Below are positions 15,589-27,512 of a DNA stretch of 64,000 bases, one piece after another. A program made the translations under genes and the position numbers. The stretch covers positions 2,790,001 to 2,854,000 of the forward strand of contig JAALGY010000015.1 in NCBI GenBank assembly GCA_032358165.1. The letters run 5' to 3'. This DNA is from Diplosphaera chodatii. Taxonomy: Eukaryota; Chlorophyta; Trebouxiophyceae; Prasiolales; Stichococcaceae. The notes below the pieces were generated by a model. It saw nothing but the letters and a program-made list of their open reading frames with translations. It was not told the origin of the DNA and did no database searches. Each line of letters starts with the position of its first letter. Within the stretch, counting starts at the first letter, position 1.

Positions 15589-18500
15589 ATGCAAGTCAGC
15601 AGAAAGCAGCTGCAGGCTCTGCTGGCGTGCTGCGGACCGCATGCAGCCAGTGAGGCGGCTGCCGACGTGCTGCAGCGCCTGGCGGACAGCGGGCTTGGCG
15701 TGGTGCCACTGCGCACCTGGAGCCGTGGCCTCTTCTCACAGGTGCTTCATGGGCTCTGCTTCATGGGCTCTGACAGCAGCAGTGTTGGCCAAAATTCTAG
15801 CTCCTAGTTGTGCATGTAGTCGGGATGAGTGCTATCACACCTTGTGATTTGGGTTGGCGCTCAGGAACATCTGTGCCCGTGCCTCCGCAGGCTGAAGTCG
15901 ACACAGACGAGGCTGCTGCCATCGTGGCCAGCATAGTCAACCGGCTCAATGCAGCAACAGCACGGTGTGGCGTGTGCTGTTGGGATTCAAAATCGTGTTG
16001 AAGTGCTGCCTGCAAGTACGTGGAGCTTCAGGTCATCTGAATGTATGCTGCATGCAGGGTGGCACACGACAACAGGCTGCCGCTGGATGCTGCGCTCGAC
16101 TGGGAGTGCCTGGCAGCCAGCGTGCGCCTGCTCGCCAGCCTGGACGCACGAGACCACGAGGCCCGCCTTAACCTGCGGCGCAACAAGCAGTGCGTTCTCC
16201 TTCAGGGCAACACCCTGCCGCCCATACTGGCAAACAGCATGCCAACCCTCATATGCATGATGTGACGGCCAATATACGCACAGCGCATACACTACCATAC
16301 AGGTGTGCCCCTACTGGGGCACCGGCAGAAGCACTATGCAGGGATCATCATTGTGCAGTATGTGTTCCATAATGTGTGCACACGCAAGTCGTGCTGGTGC
16401 GAAAGTGCATGCGCAGTATCTGGCGACCTTGTTCACCATTCCAACTCTTGCCGCCGCCTGGGCATACTCAGTTCATATCAGTGAGCCCAAAGCCTTGCAA
16501 CTACCCATACATCAAGCTGCGCAGCAAGAGCCTCACACGGATGTTGTTGCTGCAGGGAGCTCCTGGAGGAGGTCTCGCACGGTTTCTACACCGTCAACTT
16601 CCCACAATTTGTCCGCTGCTACGAGGTCTGTCTTTGAGCTCATCATCACAGGGCTCATCGCATCAAATGCACAGCCACCTGCTGCGTGAAAAGGGTGTCT
16701 AGCTCGTGCATATGGCCGTGGCACTACAGACACTGACTCTGCAAGTACTTTCTGTCTGTTATTCTCACCATGGTCACGCTGCTGCTGCCTGCAGTGCTGC
16801 ATCGCCAAGCAGGCGCAGTGCGGGGCCGCGGGCAGCAGCGCCCTGTGCCGCCGCCGCCACCTGCTGATGCCGGGCCGCGCCGCAGCCCACAGCATGGCAG
16901 CCTCGCAGGTGTGCGACCTAGAGCAGGGCTGTGTAGCTGTGCAACAGCAAGCGAGCTGCAACCTTGGCCGGCTGCAGGTGGTGCAATCCTGCAGGCTGCT
17001 GGCCAGGGTTGAAGCACCTCTCAGGCTCCAGTTCTGCACTCAAATGCCATCGATGCTGCACGGCAACTGCCGAGTCCCATGGCATGCAGACCGGCCCCGG
17101 CGGCCATGAGGACGCGAGGTCAGACATCTACGACCCCTCGACCTGGAAGGAGTCAACCAGCAGCGGCAAGCACCTGAGCAGGACCGGCAGCACCAGAGAC
17201 GGCAGGGCCAAGTGGCTCGGCAAAGTCGGCGTCGTCTCCGACACGCAGGCCTTCCTCAAGCAGCTCCAGAGCCGCCAGCAGGTAAGCAAGCTGTCGCTGT
17301 CATCGATTGCTGCTGCGAGTGCATGTGTCAAAGCTGGTACAACCATGGTGATGTCCAGCTGCAACACAGAGGGACGCCCCACTGTGAGATGCTTGGGTCC
17401 TGGGTTGTACTAGTTTGTATTCATTTGCCGCTGATGGTCCTTTGCAGCGGGATGCTGCTGCCAGTCCCTTTATCCCGTCAACTGCCACTTTGATTGCGTG
17501 CTAAATCGGCCGTCTGACGTGCTGGTACAGCTGTGCAATGCTGCACACACATGGCCGCTCTGACTGCTGCCAAGCCTGTTGCTTGCAGGGTCCAGCCGCC
17601 AAGGACTGGAGGCTGATGGACGCGCGGCAGCGGCTGCAGGAAGTCAACGCCGGCGTGGACATGCTGCTGGACCGGAACAGGCGCCCCCAGCGCGACTTCT
17701 TCGCCAGGAACAAGCAGCAGCCGCTCAGGGCGCCGGTGACAGGCGCCGGCGGAGGCAAAAAGCGCCTGTCGCTCCTCGCCAGCGCTGCAATGTGCGGGCA
17801 ACCTGCTCTGCCCATCCACATACCTCGATCTGGCACTGGTAGTATCCCCTGCCTGTTGATCAGCACATCGGCAACCGCCAGTCATTGACATACACACATG
17901 CTGGCGGACAGAATGCATTTGTTTATGTGAGTGTCAGCAGGCCTGCTGTGCCATTGTGCAGTGCCGTCGCCAAGTCGCAGCCCATGTGTGGAGTACAGCA
18001 GTGCTGCAAAGGCATCAAGAGGAAGGCAGCTGCTGACGCCAGCTGGGACCCAATCCACCAGCCCTCTACAACTGCTGTCGTGCAGGTACAGCTGATGTCT
18101 ATTTGCATAACCCCAGCTTCCCACCGTGCATGCACAGGCGGCTGGGTGGCCACTAACCAAACATTATCTGTGAATCGTCTGCTCAGTTTGCTGATGTCAG
18201 GTGATGCGATGCAACTTGCTGACCCACGGCACTTGTGGCACCACCCACAGAAGCCACGTCTGCACTTGCGCGCCAAGAAGCCGAGGCCCGGCTCAGCTGC
18301 CTCTGACGATGACGAGGAGTGGCTTCCACCTGGCGCCGCGTCCGCCGTCCCCGCGGTGGGCTTGCGTGTGGAGTCATGCGATTCCATCAGATCCCGCTGC
18401 ACGGGACGCCCAAGGCACTTGACGCTGCTCCTCATCCGGGCTGCATTGCGGGCTCTTTGTGCAAAACGCAAAGTGAGCCGATGCAAACTGTGCAGGCACC

Positions 18501-20251
18501 TGGCGCCATCCGGCCGTCTGCTGCAGCACCAGCCTCGACGGCTGTGCCTCTCGGCCCCGCACGCCGCTTCCAGCAGCCACCGAGCCAACCGCCGGGCGGC
18601 GGCAGCGCAGCCGCCTGCAGCGCTGGTGTGCGTGTGCCAGGGGTGAGGCTGCCAGGAACGGTTGTGCCGGCGCCGCCGCCCCTCCTGCAGCAGCCGCAGC
18701 ATGCAAAGCAGCCGCGCTCCAGGGTGGCCAAGGGGGAGGCAAAGCCTACGCACCGCATACAGCACCTGCTGCCAAAGCAGGTGTGCTGCGTGCAGGCTGT
18801 GGCGCACGCAGTTAGGGCAATTTGGTGCTGTGTGCAGGCTGTGTAGCACGCAGTTAGGGCAATTTGGTGATGGCACCAAATTGCACTGGCCTGACCAGCC
18901 TTGACCCTGGGATGTGGGTTTTCAGCCTCCTGGATGCATGGCAGGTGGATGCTGCAGTTGGCATAGTAGTGTGACTTGCGTGTAACTAGCCATGCTGCAT
19001 GCACCTGCAGGAGCCAGTACCGCTGCCACATGGCCTGCAGAACGAGTCGCCAAACATTCCGGTCGAGTTCATTCCAGTGGCCCATCACGGCAGGGTGCCT
19101 GATCAAGGTGCAGTCTGATGATGTGTCGCACACGTTATGCATCATAGCCAGCAAGAAGTGCAGCACTCGACTTGATTGTGTCCAAACTCTCTGATACTGC
19201 AAAGCTCAAAGCAGATTCAGGGCTTTTACATTGTCAAACTGTAGCAACGAGTGACAGGGACACTTGTTGTTGTTTGTGCAGAGAGCAGCACGGCAGACGG
19301 TGACAAGCACAGCTGGCAGGCTCCTACGGCCCCCAAGACTCCGCCGCCAACACCCGACCGTGCATTTCGCCGTCCGCTGGTCGCCCACCGCGCCAGCAGC
19401 AGCTGCGGTGCACAATCCCCGCTGCAGGAGCCGCCGGCAGCGGCAGCAGCCGCCACAGCACCTGGAGCCTGGCTGGCCGTGCTGGGGGACCCTGTAGTGA
19501 ACATCAGCGGCTGGGTCCCGCAGCAGCCCGCAGCACACCTGGGGTACAGCATGCCAGCCCTGCAGCCAGCGGCGAACGCCCCGGTCCTGTGCTGTGACCC
19601 GCAAGCTGAGCAGCCGAAGCACGCCTTTCCTATAGGGCCATCATCGGCCGTTGCGGAGCTGTGTGGTGACTCGGCGGCAGGGTGTGGCGCACGCCATGCC
19701 CATGACACCGCCAGTGGCTGCGGCCTGTTCTGCGGTGAGCAGCTGCTGGGCGGCGGCCGACTGCCAGCAGCTGCTGCCGAGGCGGCCCGCCGCATCTCAG
19801 ACGCCAGCTGCCAGGAGGCATGGCATCAGGGCCCGCCGCCACTGCAGGTCCGACACAGCCAACATACCACACCACCTTGTCGTGCAGTAAGCTATCAGCT
19901 CCACTACATTCGTCATCAGCGCTTCACGCCAGACTTGCACAAGCTTCAACACCGTCGTGACAGATGGCAAGGTAGCATGTGTAGGCCCGGGCCCAGGTGA
20001 AGGCAGCGCCGCCCCACCTGGCGCTGCAGCACGCAGCACTTCGCCCATCGGCTTTGCTGCGGCAGTGTGCGCTGCTGCCGGGGCCGCCGCAGCCGCTCAT
20101 GCCGCTGGCACAGCAGCCAGCACCGCAGCGGCGGTCGTCCCCCGACCTGTATCCTACGCTGTTCGCCAGATTCATCAATGACGGCCCCGAGTCAGAGCCC
20201 AGCAGCTGTGGCGCCTGCGGCAGCGAGGACACAACAGCTGCGAGGATGTAG
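15589..20251 (+). CDS. unrecognised 789-residue protein, helical N-terminus and disordered C-terminus
   Basis: I do not recognise this protein. Thirteen exons splice cleanly (15589-15741, 15891-15964, 16058-16189, 16556-16625, 16795-16908, 17090-17281, 17589-17791, 17962-18085, 18251-18355, 18496-18780, 19011-19107, 19282-19847, 19997-20251), total 2370 nt with consistent phases, so it is very likely real. Residues 1 to about 180 look alpha-helical (LQALLACCGPHAASEAAADV, WECLAASVRLLASLDARDHE, ELLEEVSHGFYTVNFPQFVR). Then follow a Cys/Arg-rich patch, a basic segment (AKWLGKVGVVSDTQAFLKQL; RPQRDFFARNKQQPLR), an acidic patch SAASDDDEEWLP, and about 340 residues rich in Ala, Pro and Gln. It ends with LYPTLFARFINDG and a Cys-containing tail. 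Basic, Pro-rich and acidic low-complexity blocks would fit a nuclear or RNA-associated protein, but that is a guess. The start could lie further upstream, since the frame is open there. Confidence 0.7.
18791..18869. repeat. 42-bp tandem repeat, two copies, in an intron
   Basis: Two near-identical copies of a unit starting TGCAGGCTGTG and ending CGCAGTTAGGGCAATTTGGTG follow each other with a 42-bp period inside the intron after the tenth exon of the 789-residue protein gene. The copies differ by a few bases (GGCGCA versus TAGCA). Confidence 0.8.
18860..18883. repeat. perfect 10-bp inverted repeat with 4-base loop
   Basis: CAATTTGGTG, a loop ATGG, then CACCAAATTG. It overlaps the end of the second tandem-repeat copy and would form a stable hairpin in the intronic RNA. 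Its role is unknown. Confidence 0.8.
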
Positions 20252-21467
20252 GCAGCTGGAAGCAGCCTACTGCTTCCAGCATGCACTGCTGCTGTCGCAC
20301 CAGAAGCTACAACATGTGAACAAGCCGCACCGCTTGCGGAACAAGTGATGGGAAGGGGGAGTTGGCAGCAAGAGCTTGGATCGGAGAGGACCAAAAAACC
20401 TTGCAACCCAAGACTGGATACTCTGCAGATATGCTGCCGTTTTAGTTTGGCCCCCCTTTAGGGGCCAAACTCTTTGCGTTCACCGCTAGGAGCGAGAGTA
20501 AACCCTAAAGCCAGTATTTCCGGAACGGCCGATGGGGCCGTCCGGCCGTCAGCGCTGCAAGCTTGTGGCTCGAAATCATCTCGCCGATCTTGTGCATAGT
20601 TGCTGTGGGCGTCGCACAGCGACGAGCTAGTCGCGGTGCACGGCGAGCGATATTTGGTTTGCGAATGGTTATGCCCTCTAAGGTCAGGGGCAGAAATTAA
20701 GTGTTTTTCAATGACGGGGAGACGTGAGTAGCCTTTCAGGATTGCACGCCCTTCTCCCTGCACTCCCCCTTTCCTTCTCTGCCGGTGGGGGACAAACTCG
20801 CGTCTCGCACGTGCGAACGCCAATTGTTCTACCTGATGAAACGATATGAGAAACTGAGCACTGTGCTGCCAGCTGCATGGCTTGTGTGACGCCATCGTGA
20901 AAGCGCAGTTGATGCACGTTCTACGTGATGTGTCCTGCACTGCAACATGTGCAGCTTTTGTACTGTGGCCCTGTGCCCCTCCAGGCGGGGATGTGTGATA
21001 TCTGTATTGTACCCTGTCTTCGTCCTTGATAGGTGCATGCTTTGGTACACGATAGGTTGATGATACAGGTTTGTCAGGTGGTTTAGAATAGGGTTGTACA
21101 GCAGATCGGTGGCAGATAGATAGCCTTCAAATGAACGTTGTGTGTGTTGTCCACCGATGCTGAGAGGTTGTAATGAGCAGCGTGTTCTGTACCGTCCTGT
21201 ACTTCTCTTTGAGCCAACAAGCGTCAGCACCACAGCACACTAGAGACATGCGCCTGTCCTGCTAGAAGCAAGACCACCATGCAGACAGCTGTTGCAGTGG
21301 ATATCAAGAGTAGCAACAGCAACATGAGCTCGACCGCCTTCCGACTTGAGCAGTCAGCTCAGCAACCCACTAGCCAACATATCGAGCCTACCTACTGCGT
21401 GTTTGCATACATGTCGCAGAGACAAATGAAGCACCAATGCGCGCGTGCGAACATGAAATCGCCACCA
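20252..21467. other. convergent intergenic region with hairpin
   Basis: The 789-residue protein gene (+) and the first HSA32-like gene (-) converge here. It holds the perfect hairpin at 20444-20471, a CCGGCCG-rich imperfect palindrome near 20519-20550, and a telomere-like AAACCCTAAA at 20500-20509. A 160-codon minus-strand frame (20940-20458) has no recognisable motif. The block from about 20440 to 20830 differs in texture from its flanks and could be a small repeat insertion. Confidence 0.4.
20444..20471. repeat. perfect 11-bp stem hairpin
   Basis: AGTTTGGCCCC, loop CCTTTA, GGGGCCAAACT: 11 complementary bases with a 6-base loop, about 190 bp after the stop codon at 20251. It could be an RNA 3'-end structure or the tip of a small repeat element. 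Confidence 0.85.
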
Positions 21468-21629
21468 TCACTCTGCAGTGCCGTCTGCCGGGCACTCGAG
21501 CAGCTCGGACACGTCAGGTCTGCTGCGGGGTGGGTACTGAAGCCGCAGCAGGGGCGCCGCCAGCAGCAGGCCATCTGGTATGCTCATGTTGGCATCACGC
21601 CCCAGTTCCCGCAGCACCCACTCGCATGC
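21468..21629 (-). other. second, tandem copy of the terminal exon of the HSA32-like gene
   Basis: On the minus strand a CTGCAG acceptor is followed at 21629 by a 53-codon frame ending in TGA at 21468. It begins ACEWVLRELGRDANMSIPDG and resembles the annotated last exon at 21991-21824 (VADWLLTALGSDVNMSINDT): W-x-L, L-G-x-D-x-N-M-S-I and a hydrophobic L-L-x-x-x-x-L-R run. It starts in phase 0, so the preceding exon (22403-22254) could splice to either copy. It is either an alternative terminal exon or a remnant of a further duplication. The distal end differs (RPDVSELLECPADGTAE). Confidence 0.65.
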
Positions 21630-21823
21630 CTGCAGCACACCATAGGCACAGAGCTGTCAAGCGTTCATGCCTGTGCGATGATGCAACCCTGTTTACACGG
21701 TGTCTGCAAAGAAATGCCCTGCTGGGCTACCAAGCAGGATAGACAGCCCCGCCTGCTTCGTCTGACCTCTGCCATTGCATGCTGCCAGCTGCACACATAC
21801 CTGCATGCGGCAGAGGAAAGTCG

Positions 21824-24360
21824 TCAGAAGTGCTCCTCGATGACACACAGCGGGCTGCCTTCTTCCTTGCCAGCATCTGCTGCCGTCTGCTGCTGGCAGC
21901 GGCGACGCAGCATGACCGAGTGCAACAGCCGGGTGTCATTGATGCTCATGTTGACATCGCTGCCCAGAGCAGTCAACAGCCAGTCTGCCACCTGCCAGCG
22001 CAGCAGCCAGCAGGGCGGTCGAATGACACAGCAGAGGCCTCAAGTCTGATCATCTGCTGTGGCTGATATGCTTGAGTGGATGAATGTTTGAGTGTTTGCA
22101 TTGGCAAGAACAGCAACGATACCGCACCAATGTACCGTACCAATGGAGCGGATGCGCCACAAGTTTGAAAACTGTGCTGTGGGAGCTTACGACCAGGCGG
22201 CCACTTCTCTTTGGGATGAGTGCTACCATCTGACCGGCTCAGCAACCCCCCACCTGGCTGTTGGGCGCCTCCAGCAGCAGGTGCTCCATGCCCACCGCAT
22301 CCAGCAGCCGGTCAATGGCCGCGCCATCCCAGGCGGCGCCCTCCATCAGGTCTTCAGCGTTGATGACGACAGCGGCGGCTCCAGCTTCCACACAGGTGTG
22401 TGCCTGCTAAACGAAGGCACGCAACTGAAGGCCTGATCAGGATGCACATCATGCAGGAGATGGTGCTTAAACGATGAAATGCTTCTGCGATTTTGCCATT
22501 GGCCCGTAACCATTGTGCTGGCCACTACATCTGTTAAAACAAATTATGACGATATCAAAAACTTAATAGGTTATCGATTGCATCACCGAGCTAAACAATT
22601 ACCCGAAGAGCAGGCAAAAAGGAGGTTGCACAGCAGCACAGGAAGGGTGCAACTGCCTGAACAGACGGAGATTACGAATATTTTAGCAGCACAAGCTCAG
22701 AAGTGCTGCTTCAAGTCGTCTGCCGCCGTCTGGTGCAGGCAGCTACATGACATATAAGTGGTGGCACAGCAGCAGTGGCGGCCCCTGGTAACACTATGCA
22801 TACCCCTTCTGCCACTTTTGCAATAGCCCCAGCAAAATGTGAAGGCTGTTAGTATGCGGGTATGCTCTTCCACCCTCGTGCAGTGCATCCACCTTGCCGA
22901 TGACCCAGCCGGGGTCGGCCACCTCTGCCGCTGTGCGTGGCACCTTGCCTCTGTGTCTTGCCCCGCCGATGCCCAGCTCCATGCTGTCGCGGGTGCCCAG
23001 CTTCGGCTTGGCCTGCAGGCCGGCCTGCATCCATCAGATAGCAGTGCAGTTGCAATCAGCAAGAGTCATTGTCGGGTGGCGGTCAGCGACATGCTGTGCG
23101 CCATGTCCCACCAAGTCGGTGCTGAACTGACCATGCTGCAATGCTTCAACACAGGCACTTGCAAAGCACGTGTCTGGGTGGCATGCTGGCACCACCTTGC
23201 AGTTGTGTTGGCTCAGATGGCAACGTCACGCCTGCCAGGAACATTCTGTTGGACTATGGGTGTGTTCAGCACATCCGTTCATGCTTTTCAGCAACCACCT
23301 GCTTGATGTCGGCAACCATGCGAGCGCAGGCCTCATTCCGAAATGGAGCGCATCCAAACTCCAGGGCATCGAAGCCCAGGTCGCGGCACTCCCGTAGGAA
23401 CCGCTGTGCTGTCTCAGGACCCTGCACTGTGCAATCTTGCTGGTTCATCAGACACCGCTGATCACAGCGCTGTACATCAACCGTCAAAATCCTATTGTAT
23501 CTTGCCATCCTTTCGCCAGTGAGTGAGCCCTGTTGTAGCTATGTCGCCGGTCCCCTCGTCATTGATTTGTCTCTAGATCCTCAAGATAGTTCAATGTTGT
23601 CACCCTCTCGACTGCCAGCTCATAGCCACCGGCGCAGCTGGCATAGGCGCCGTTGTCATGCGCGACCTCGATCAGTTGCGCCACCCCGGACCGCTGCATC
23701 GCCATCACGGCGCCTCCAGCAAACTTGACGCCGTCAATGTCGGGCTCCATGGCATCAAACAGGTCCTGTGGACGGTTGTCACACCCTCAGTCAGACCTAT
23801 AGCTCTGCTTTATGTCTGCAGTCGCTGCGAACCACCTGCCCCGCTGCCAAACTGGCAGATTATGTCACTCAGCAAGCATGGCGGCATACATCTCCGTCAG
23901 CAGATATCTTTGCGAGGAGTGTGCTCACGCTCAGGCGCCGCTTGCCAACCACATCATGGTGTGGACCCCGGATCTCGGTGATGCGCTTCGAGCGGTGCGG
24001 CTTGCCCACGTCATCCTGTTGTTCAGCAGCGGCGCTGGCGTCTGCCGCCGCTGCTGCCCCTGTTTTGGTGTGGGGCCGCTTGCTGTCAGCCAGCAGCCAG
24101 GCAAAGGGCCGCTCATCTGCTGAGATGCCCATGGACCCAAAAGCCACTGCGCCAGATGCCGCACTGCTGAATTCACACGCTCTGCAGCACGTTGATGATA
24201 CCAGATCCTGAGCGTTCGCTGCACATGCTCCTGGTGAATGTAGATGCTGCAGGCCAACCAGTGTTGAGGTGGTGCATTTGGAGCTGAATATGCCACACAA
24301 ATCTGCAGCCCTCAGGAAGGGTGCAGCTGCCTGCAGGCAGCCCGACAGCCGCGACATCAT
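21824..24360 (-). CDS. phosphosulfolactate synthase / HSA32-like protein, copy A
   Basis: TIM-barrel protein of the ComA family: archaeal phosphosulfolactate synthase adds sulfite to phosphoenolpyruvate; plant HSA32 acts in heat-acclimation memory. Six exons, all joined in phase 0: 24360-23929, 23765-23604, 23421-23299, 23024-22893, 22403-22254 and 21991-21824, giving 388 residues. Motifs in order: ITEIRGPHHDVVGKRRL; PDIDGVKFAGGAVMAMQRSG (family DGxKFxGG); HDNGAYASCAGG; FLRECRDLGFDALEFG; AGLQAKPKLGTR; VEAGAAAVVINAEDL; HLLLEAPNS; and VNMSINDT at the end. The N-terminal ~100 residues (MMSRLSGCLQAAAPFLRAAD onward) are Arg/Ala/Ser-rich and look like an organelle transit peptide. They share ERPFAWLL with copy C. 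The start is the first ATG of that extension. A rival terminal exon lies at 21629-21468. Biochemical activity is not proven. Confidence 0.88.
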
Positions 24361-24723
24361 GCTGATATATACATGAAGACACCACAGATCTGTCTGAAAA
24401 CTCTGACGGGTGTGGAATAGGTGCAGATCCCGATCAAGCAGGCAGCTGACTGCAGCCGGATGCTCCATCGGCGGGTAATCCGGCGGAGAATGCATAAAAT
24501 CTTTTGGCTGCCACCAGTGCTCAGTGACGCTACCATACTGAAGCTTAGCCTCATAGAATCCCTCTGCTGTTTCTTTTCAACTTCTGACCAAGAAAGGCAA
24601 CAAGACAGGCAGGGGTGATGCAATTGTCAACTCGTTCATGCCTGCCACTGTCAGACCACTGTGTGCCGACATGCCCTTTTCCATAGCTTCTGCCACTGGT
24701 AGCCCCAGCCCTCTACAACACAC
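24361..24723. other. short intergenic region between copies A and B
   Basis: 363 bp hold the 3' end of copy B and the promoter and 5' leader of copy A, both on the minus strand. I see no other gene. Confidence 0.5.
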
Positions 24724-27512
24724 CTACATCGATCCCCCATCACTCGAGTCCGTATCGTCATCTGCCGGCGGCATGCCCGTGTATGCCAGGCTGGCCGGCG
24801 GCGGGTACAACACGCCCCGCCGCAGGCACTGCAGGTGCACCACCTGCAGCACAGATATGCACACACGTCAACACGGCACCGGTGCCCTGCACTACGAGGC
24901 GCCGAGTTTGTCAGCAAGAGGCAGCCTGGTTCGGTGAGATGCCTGCATTGTACCTGGGTGAAGTCCACATGCAGGTTGACCTGCACAGCAGCAGCATTTG
25001 GGTCTCTGCATCTAGTGCATGGCAGTTGAAATGTGCATGCCCTGATTCTGGACGTGGGCATCTTTCAGGACAGCGCAACTCCAGCACACCTCTGGGCCAA
25101 TCTTGTCCACAAACCACGTGAAGACCTACAGGAACATTGTTGATCTGCTCATACTCTGAGGACTTCCCAACTACTGTTGGTCAACTCATTAGGCCTGCAC
25201 AGCGCCAGCCTCTGCATATGCACCAGCGCACATGCAGGCCGCGCCAGCATTCACCTCTGGGTCCGGCGCCTCGAACATGAGCTTGCTCAGCCCCAGCTCG
25301 TCGATCAGCCGCCGCACGACCCGCTCCTGCCAGCGCCCCGCGTGCTCCCCCGGCAGCGCGAGGTTGTCGACAGTGACCTGATCCGCACCCCGCTCCAGGC
25401 ACCGTTTCGCCTGCCCAGCTTCACCCGTCAAGAAGTCAGCATCTGAGATAGAGTCTGTCTCCAGTGGGCAGATGCTGTGGCTGCGCACCGTTAATAGATT
25501 CTAACCTTGTGGACGTCAGTGTTTTTGGAGATGGCTCAGTCCGAACACCAGTTTGCAGCATACATGCTGTTTTAGCACTGCGCCTCTGGCAGCTGCAGTG
25601 CTGAAAGAGTATGAGCCAGACAAAGTGGTGGAACCAGTGTCACCAGTGTCATCGAGGTCCTCAAAATCGTCGTGCCTTGCTGCTATCAAAGACATCAGCC
25701 TCATGAATGGTGGTGAAAGTGCACATAGCCAACAGGCTGTCAAGTTCTTCCGAGTGGGCAGAGAGTGCCCATCGGCTACTTACCTTCAGAATGGCATCTG
25801 TGGCAGTGGACATGGCGCCGCGGTCGAATGCTCGCTCCCGCAGGTACCGGTGGTCCTTGGCTGCTCCACCAGCATGCCAGATGCCGACCTTGGGCTTCGG
25901 CTTCAGGCCGGCCTGTGCTGATGCAGAGTGTTGTCTTGGTCAGAATGCCGTTGCTTTCCACTCTATTGCCCAGACGCATGGTCTAAGGGGCCCAGCTTCA
26001 CCACATGCCATGTGAGCTGCTGCATACGGGCGGGCACTTTGACCCAAAGCTGCATGGCACCAAAATGTGATTGCAAATGGCAGAAGCAGATGCACATTCC
26101 GTTTGAGCATGCGCTAGTCTGCTTAAAAGGCTTGGCACATACTCAGCGGTAAGTATACATATTGTGACGGTAAGTACATAGTGGCAGATTGTTACCTCCT
26201 GCAGGTGGTCCAGCAGCAGCAGGTAATCCTTGTCGGGCAGCGTGTCAGCGCACGCATCAGGCAGCTCCACCGCGTCAAAGTGCAGGTCCCGGCACTCCCG
26301 CACGTACCTGCGCACTGCCTTGGGGCCCTGCGGTTGTGAAAACAAAGCATACTCTGAACCTGAGACGGGCCTGGAGGCTATGCTGGGAGTCCCTTCCTGG
26401 CATCAGCAGCTGAGCGGCCAGGTGCCAGTTGTTGCATCCAGGACTTGGACATTCCCCGCACATCTGACAGGCCAGCAAGCAGATGAGTGCCTCTGGCGAC
26501 AGGTGTGGTGGCAGGTCATGAGACGCCCAGCTGTATTCTGCTGGCATGCCAGTGGCGTGCGCTTGTGTGCATGCAGCTGTCCTGGAAGCCCAGGCTGATA
26601 GTGGGTGCTCATCTCACGCACTATCTTCCCTGCGTTATTGGACAGCTGCAGGGCGTCATGACAACATGCAAAGTGCTCTGGGAAAGTCACTGCAGCAGCT
26701 CTCGAGACCGAGACCGAGACCGAGCTCGGTGCAAGGGACGGCACTGGGCAGTCGTAGCTCATCTAGGCCAGCTTTGCGCACCAGATCAGCAGTCGGAAAA
26801 CCCTCTTTGTGCCAGAGCAACGATCATTCTGTACGTGCACCTGAGCAAGCGCATGCTGCAGCAGCCCCGACTCGCACACGTACACGAAGCGGCCGTGGCT
26901 GATCTCGACCAGCTCGATCACGGAGGAGCGCGTCATCACATGCGGCGCGCCGCCCACGAACTTGATGCCGTCAATCGTTGGGCCCACCGTCTCGAACAAG
27001 TCCTGTGCAACGTGCACACGGCTGTATCGGATGGCACCGTTGGACTGGCTGTGACCCTTTGGATCACGCATGCCCAGCTGGATGTTCAGTCAGATGTTGC
27101 TGGCCAGACATATCTCATCAAACAGGATGGGCTTACTTGAGATAACAGGACCTCACCCAAAGGCGCCGCTTGCCCATGACGTCTGAGAATGGTCCCCGTA
27201 CCTCCGTCATGCCTGTGGCAGCTACGTACCTCAGATGTGCCCACTGCTCATGACATGATGCAAGCAACAGCACCTTCTGGTTTTCTTCATTCTGTCGCAC
27301 ACATACAGGAAGGACAGCGTTTCTAAACCTGTGGTGCGCGGCCAGGGCGGCAGCTCATTCGATTTGATGCAGTGAAACGGCCGCTTGAATGTCTGTTCGT
27401 CAGCAGTCTCCCTGTCTCTGATGCGTGGTACATCGGCTGCTGCTTGTACAGGCGCTGCTGTCATCACACTACGAGCTGCTCCTGACTGCAGCTGCGACAG
27501 TTGACAATGCAT
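24724..27512 (-). CDS. phosphosulfolactate synthase / HSA32-like protein, copy B
   Basis: Second ComA/HSA32-family paralog and the most orthodox of the three. Nine exons: 27512-27329, 27212-27157, 27002-26841, 26327-26196, 25912-25784, 25410-25255, 25125-25090, 24980-24954 (27-nt microexon) and 24843-24724; 333 residues. Motifs: TTGMTEVRGPFSDVMGKRRL; GPTIDGIKFVGGAPHVMTRS (complete DGIKFVGG); YVRECRDLHFDAVELPD; AGLKPKPKVGIWHAGG; CLERGADQVTVDN; LSKLMFEAPDPE; TWFVDKIGPE; VNLHVDFTQ. The GP(E)-VN-x-x-VD-x-x-Q and L-x-C-x-R-R-G blocks match the plant HSA32 C-terminus as I know the family. Copies A and C encode the C-terminal region in one exon, copy B in three. The start may be ATG 27512 or 27464; the longer form gives a basic, acid-free leader. 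The tail is acidic (PADDDTDSSDGGSM). Confidence 0.9.

Noticed and set aside
17923..18879. 318-codon minus-strand open frame
   Set aside because: Antisense to in-phase exons of the 789-residue protein gene; composition is Arg/Ser/Cys-rich as expected for a shadow frame.
21279..22049. 256-codon plus-strand open frame
   Set aside because: It is antisense to the terminal exons of HSA32-like copy A, which show clear family motifs on the minus strand.
26700..26731. GAGACC triplicate ending in GAGCTCGGT
   Set aside because: Short hexamer repeat in an intron of copy B; too short to call a regulatory or mobile element.
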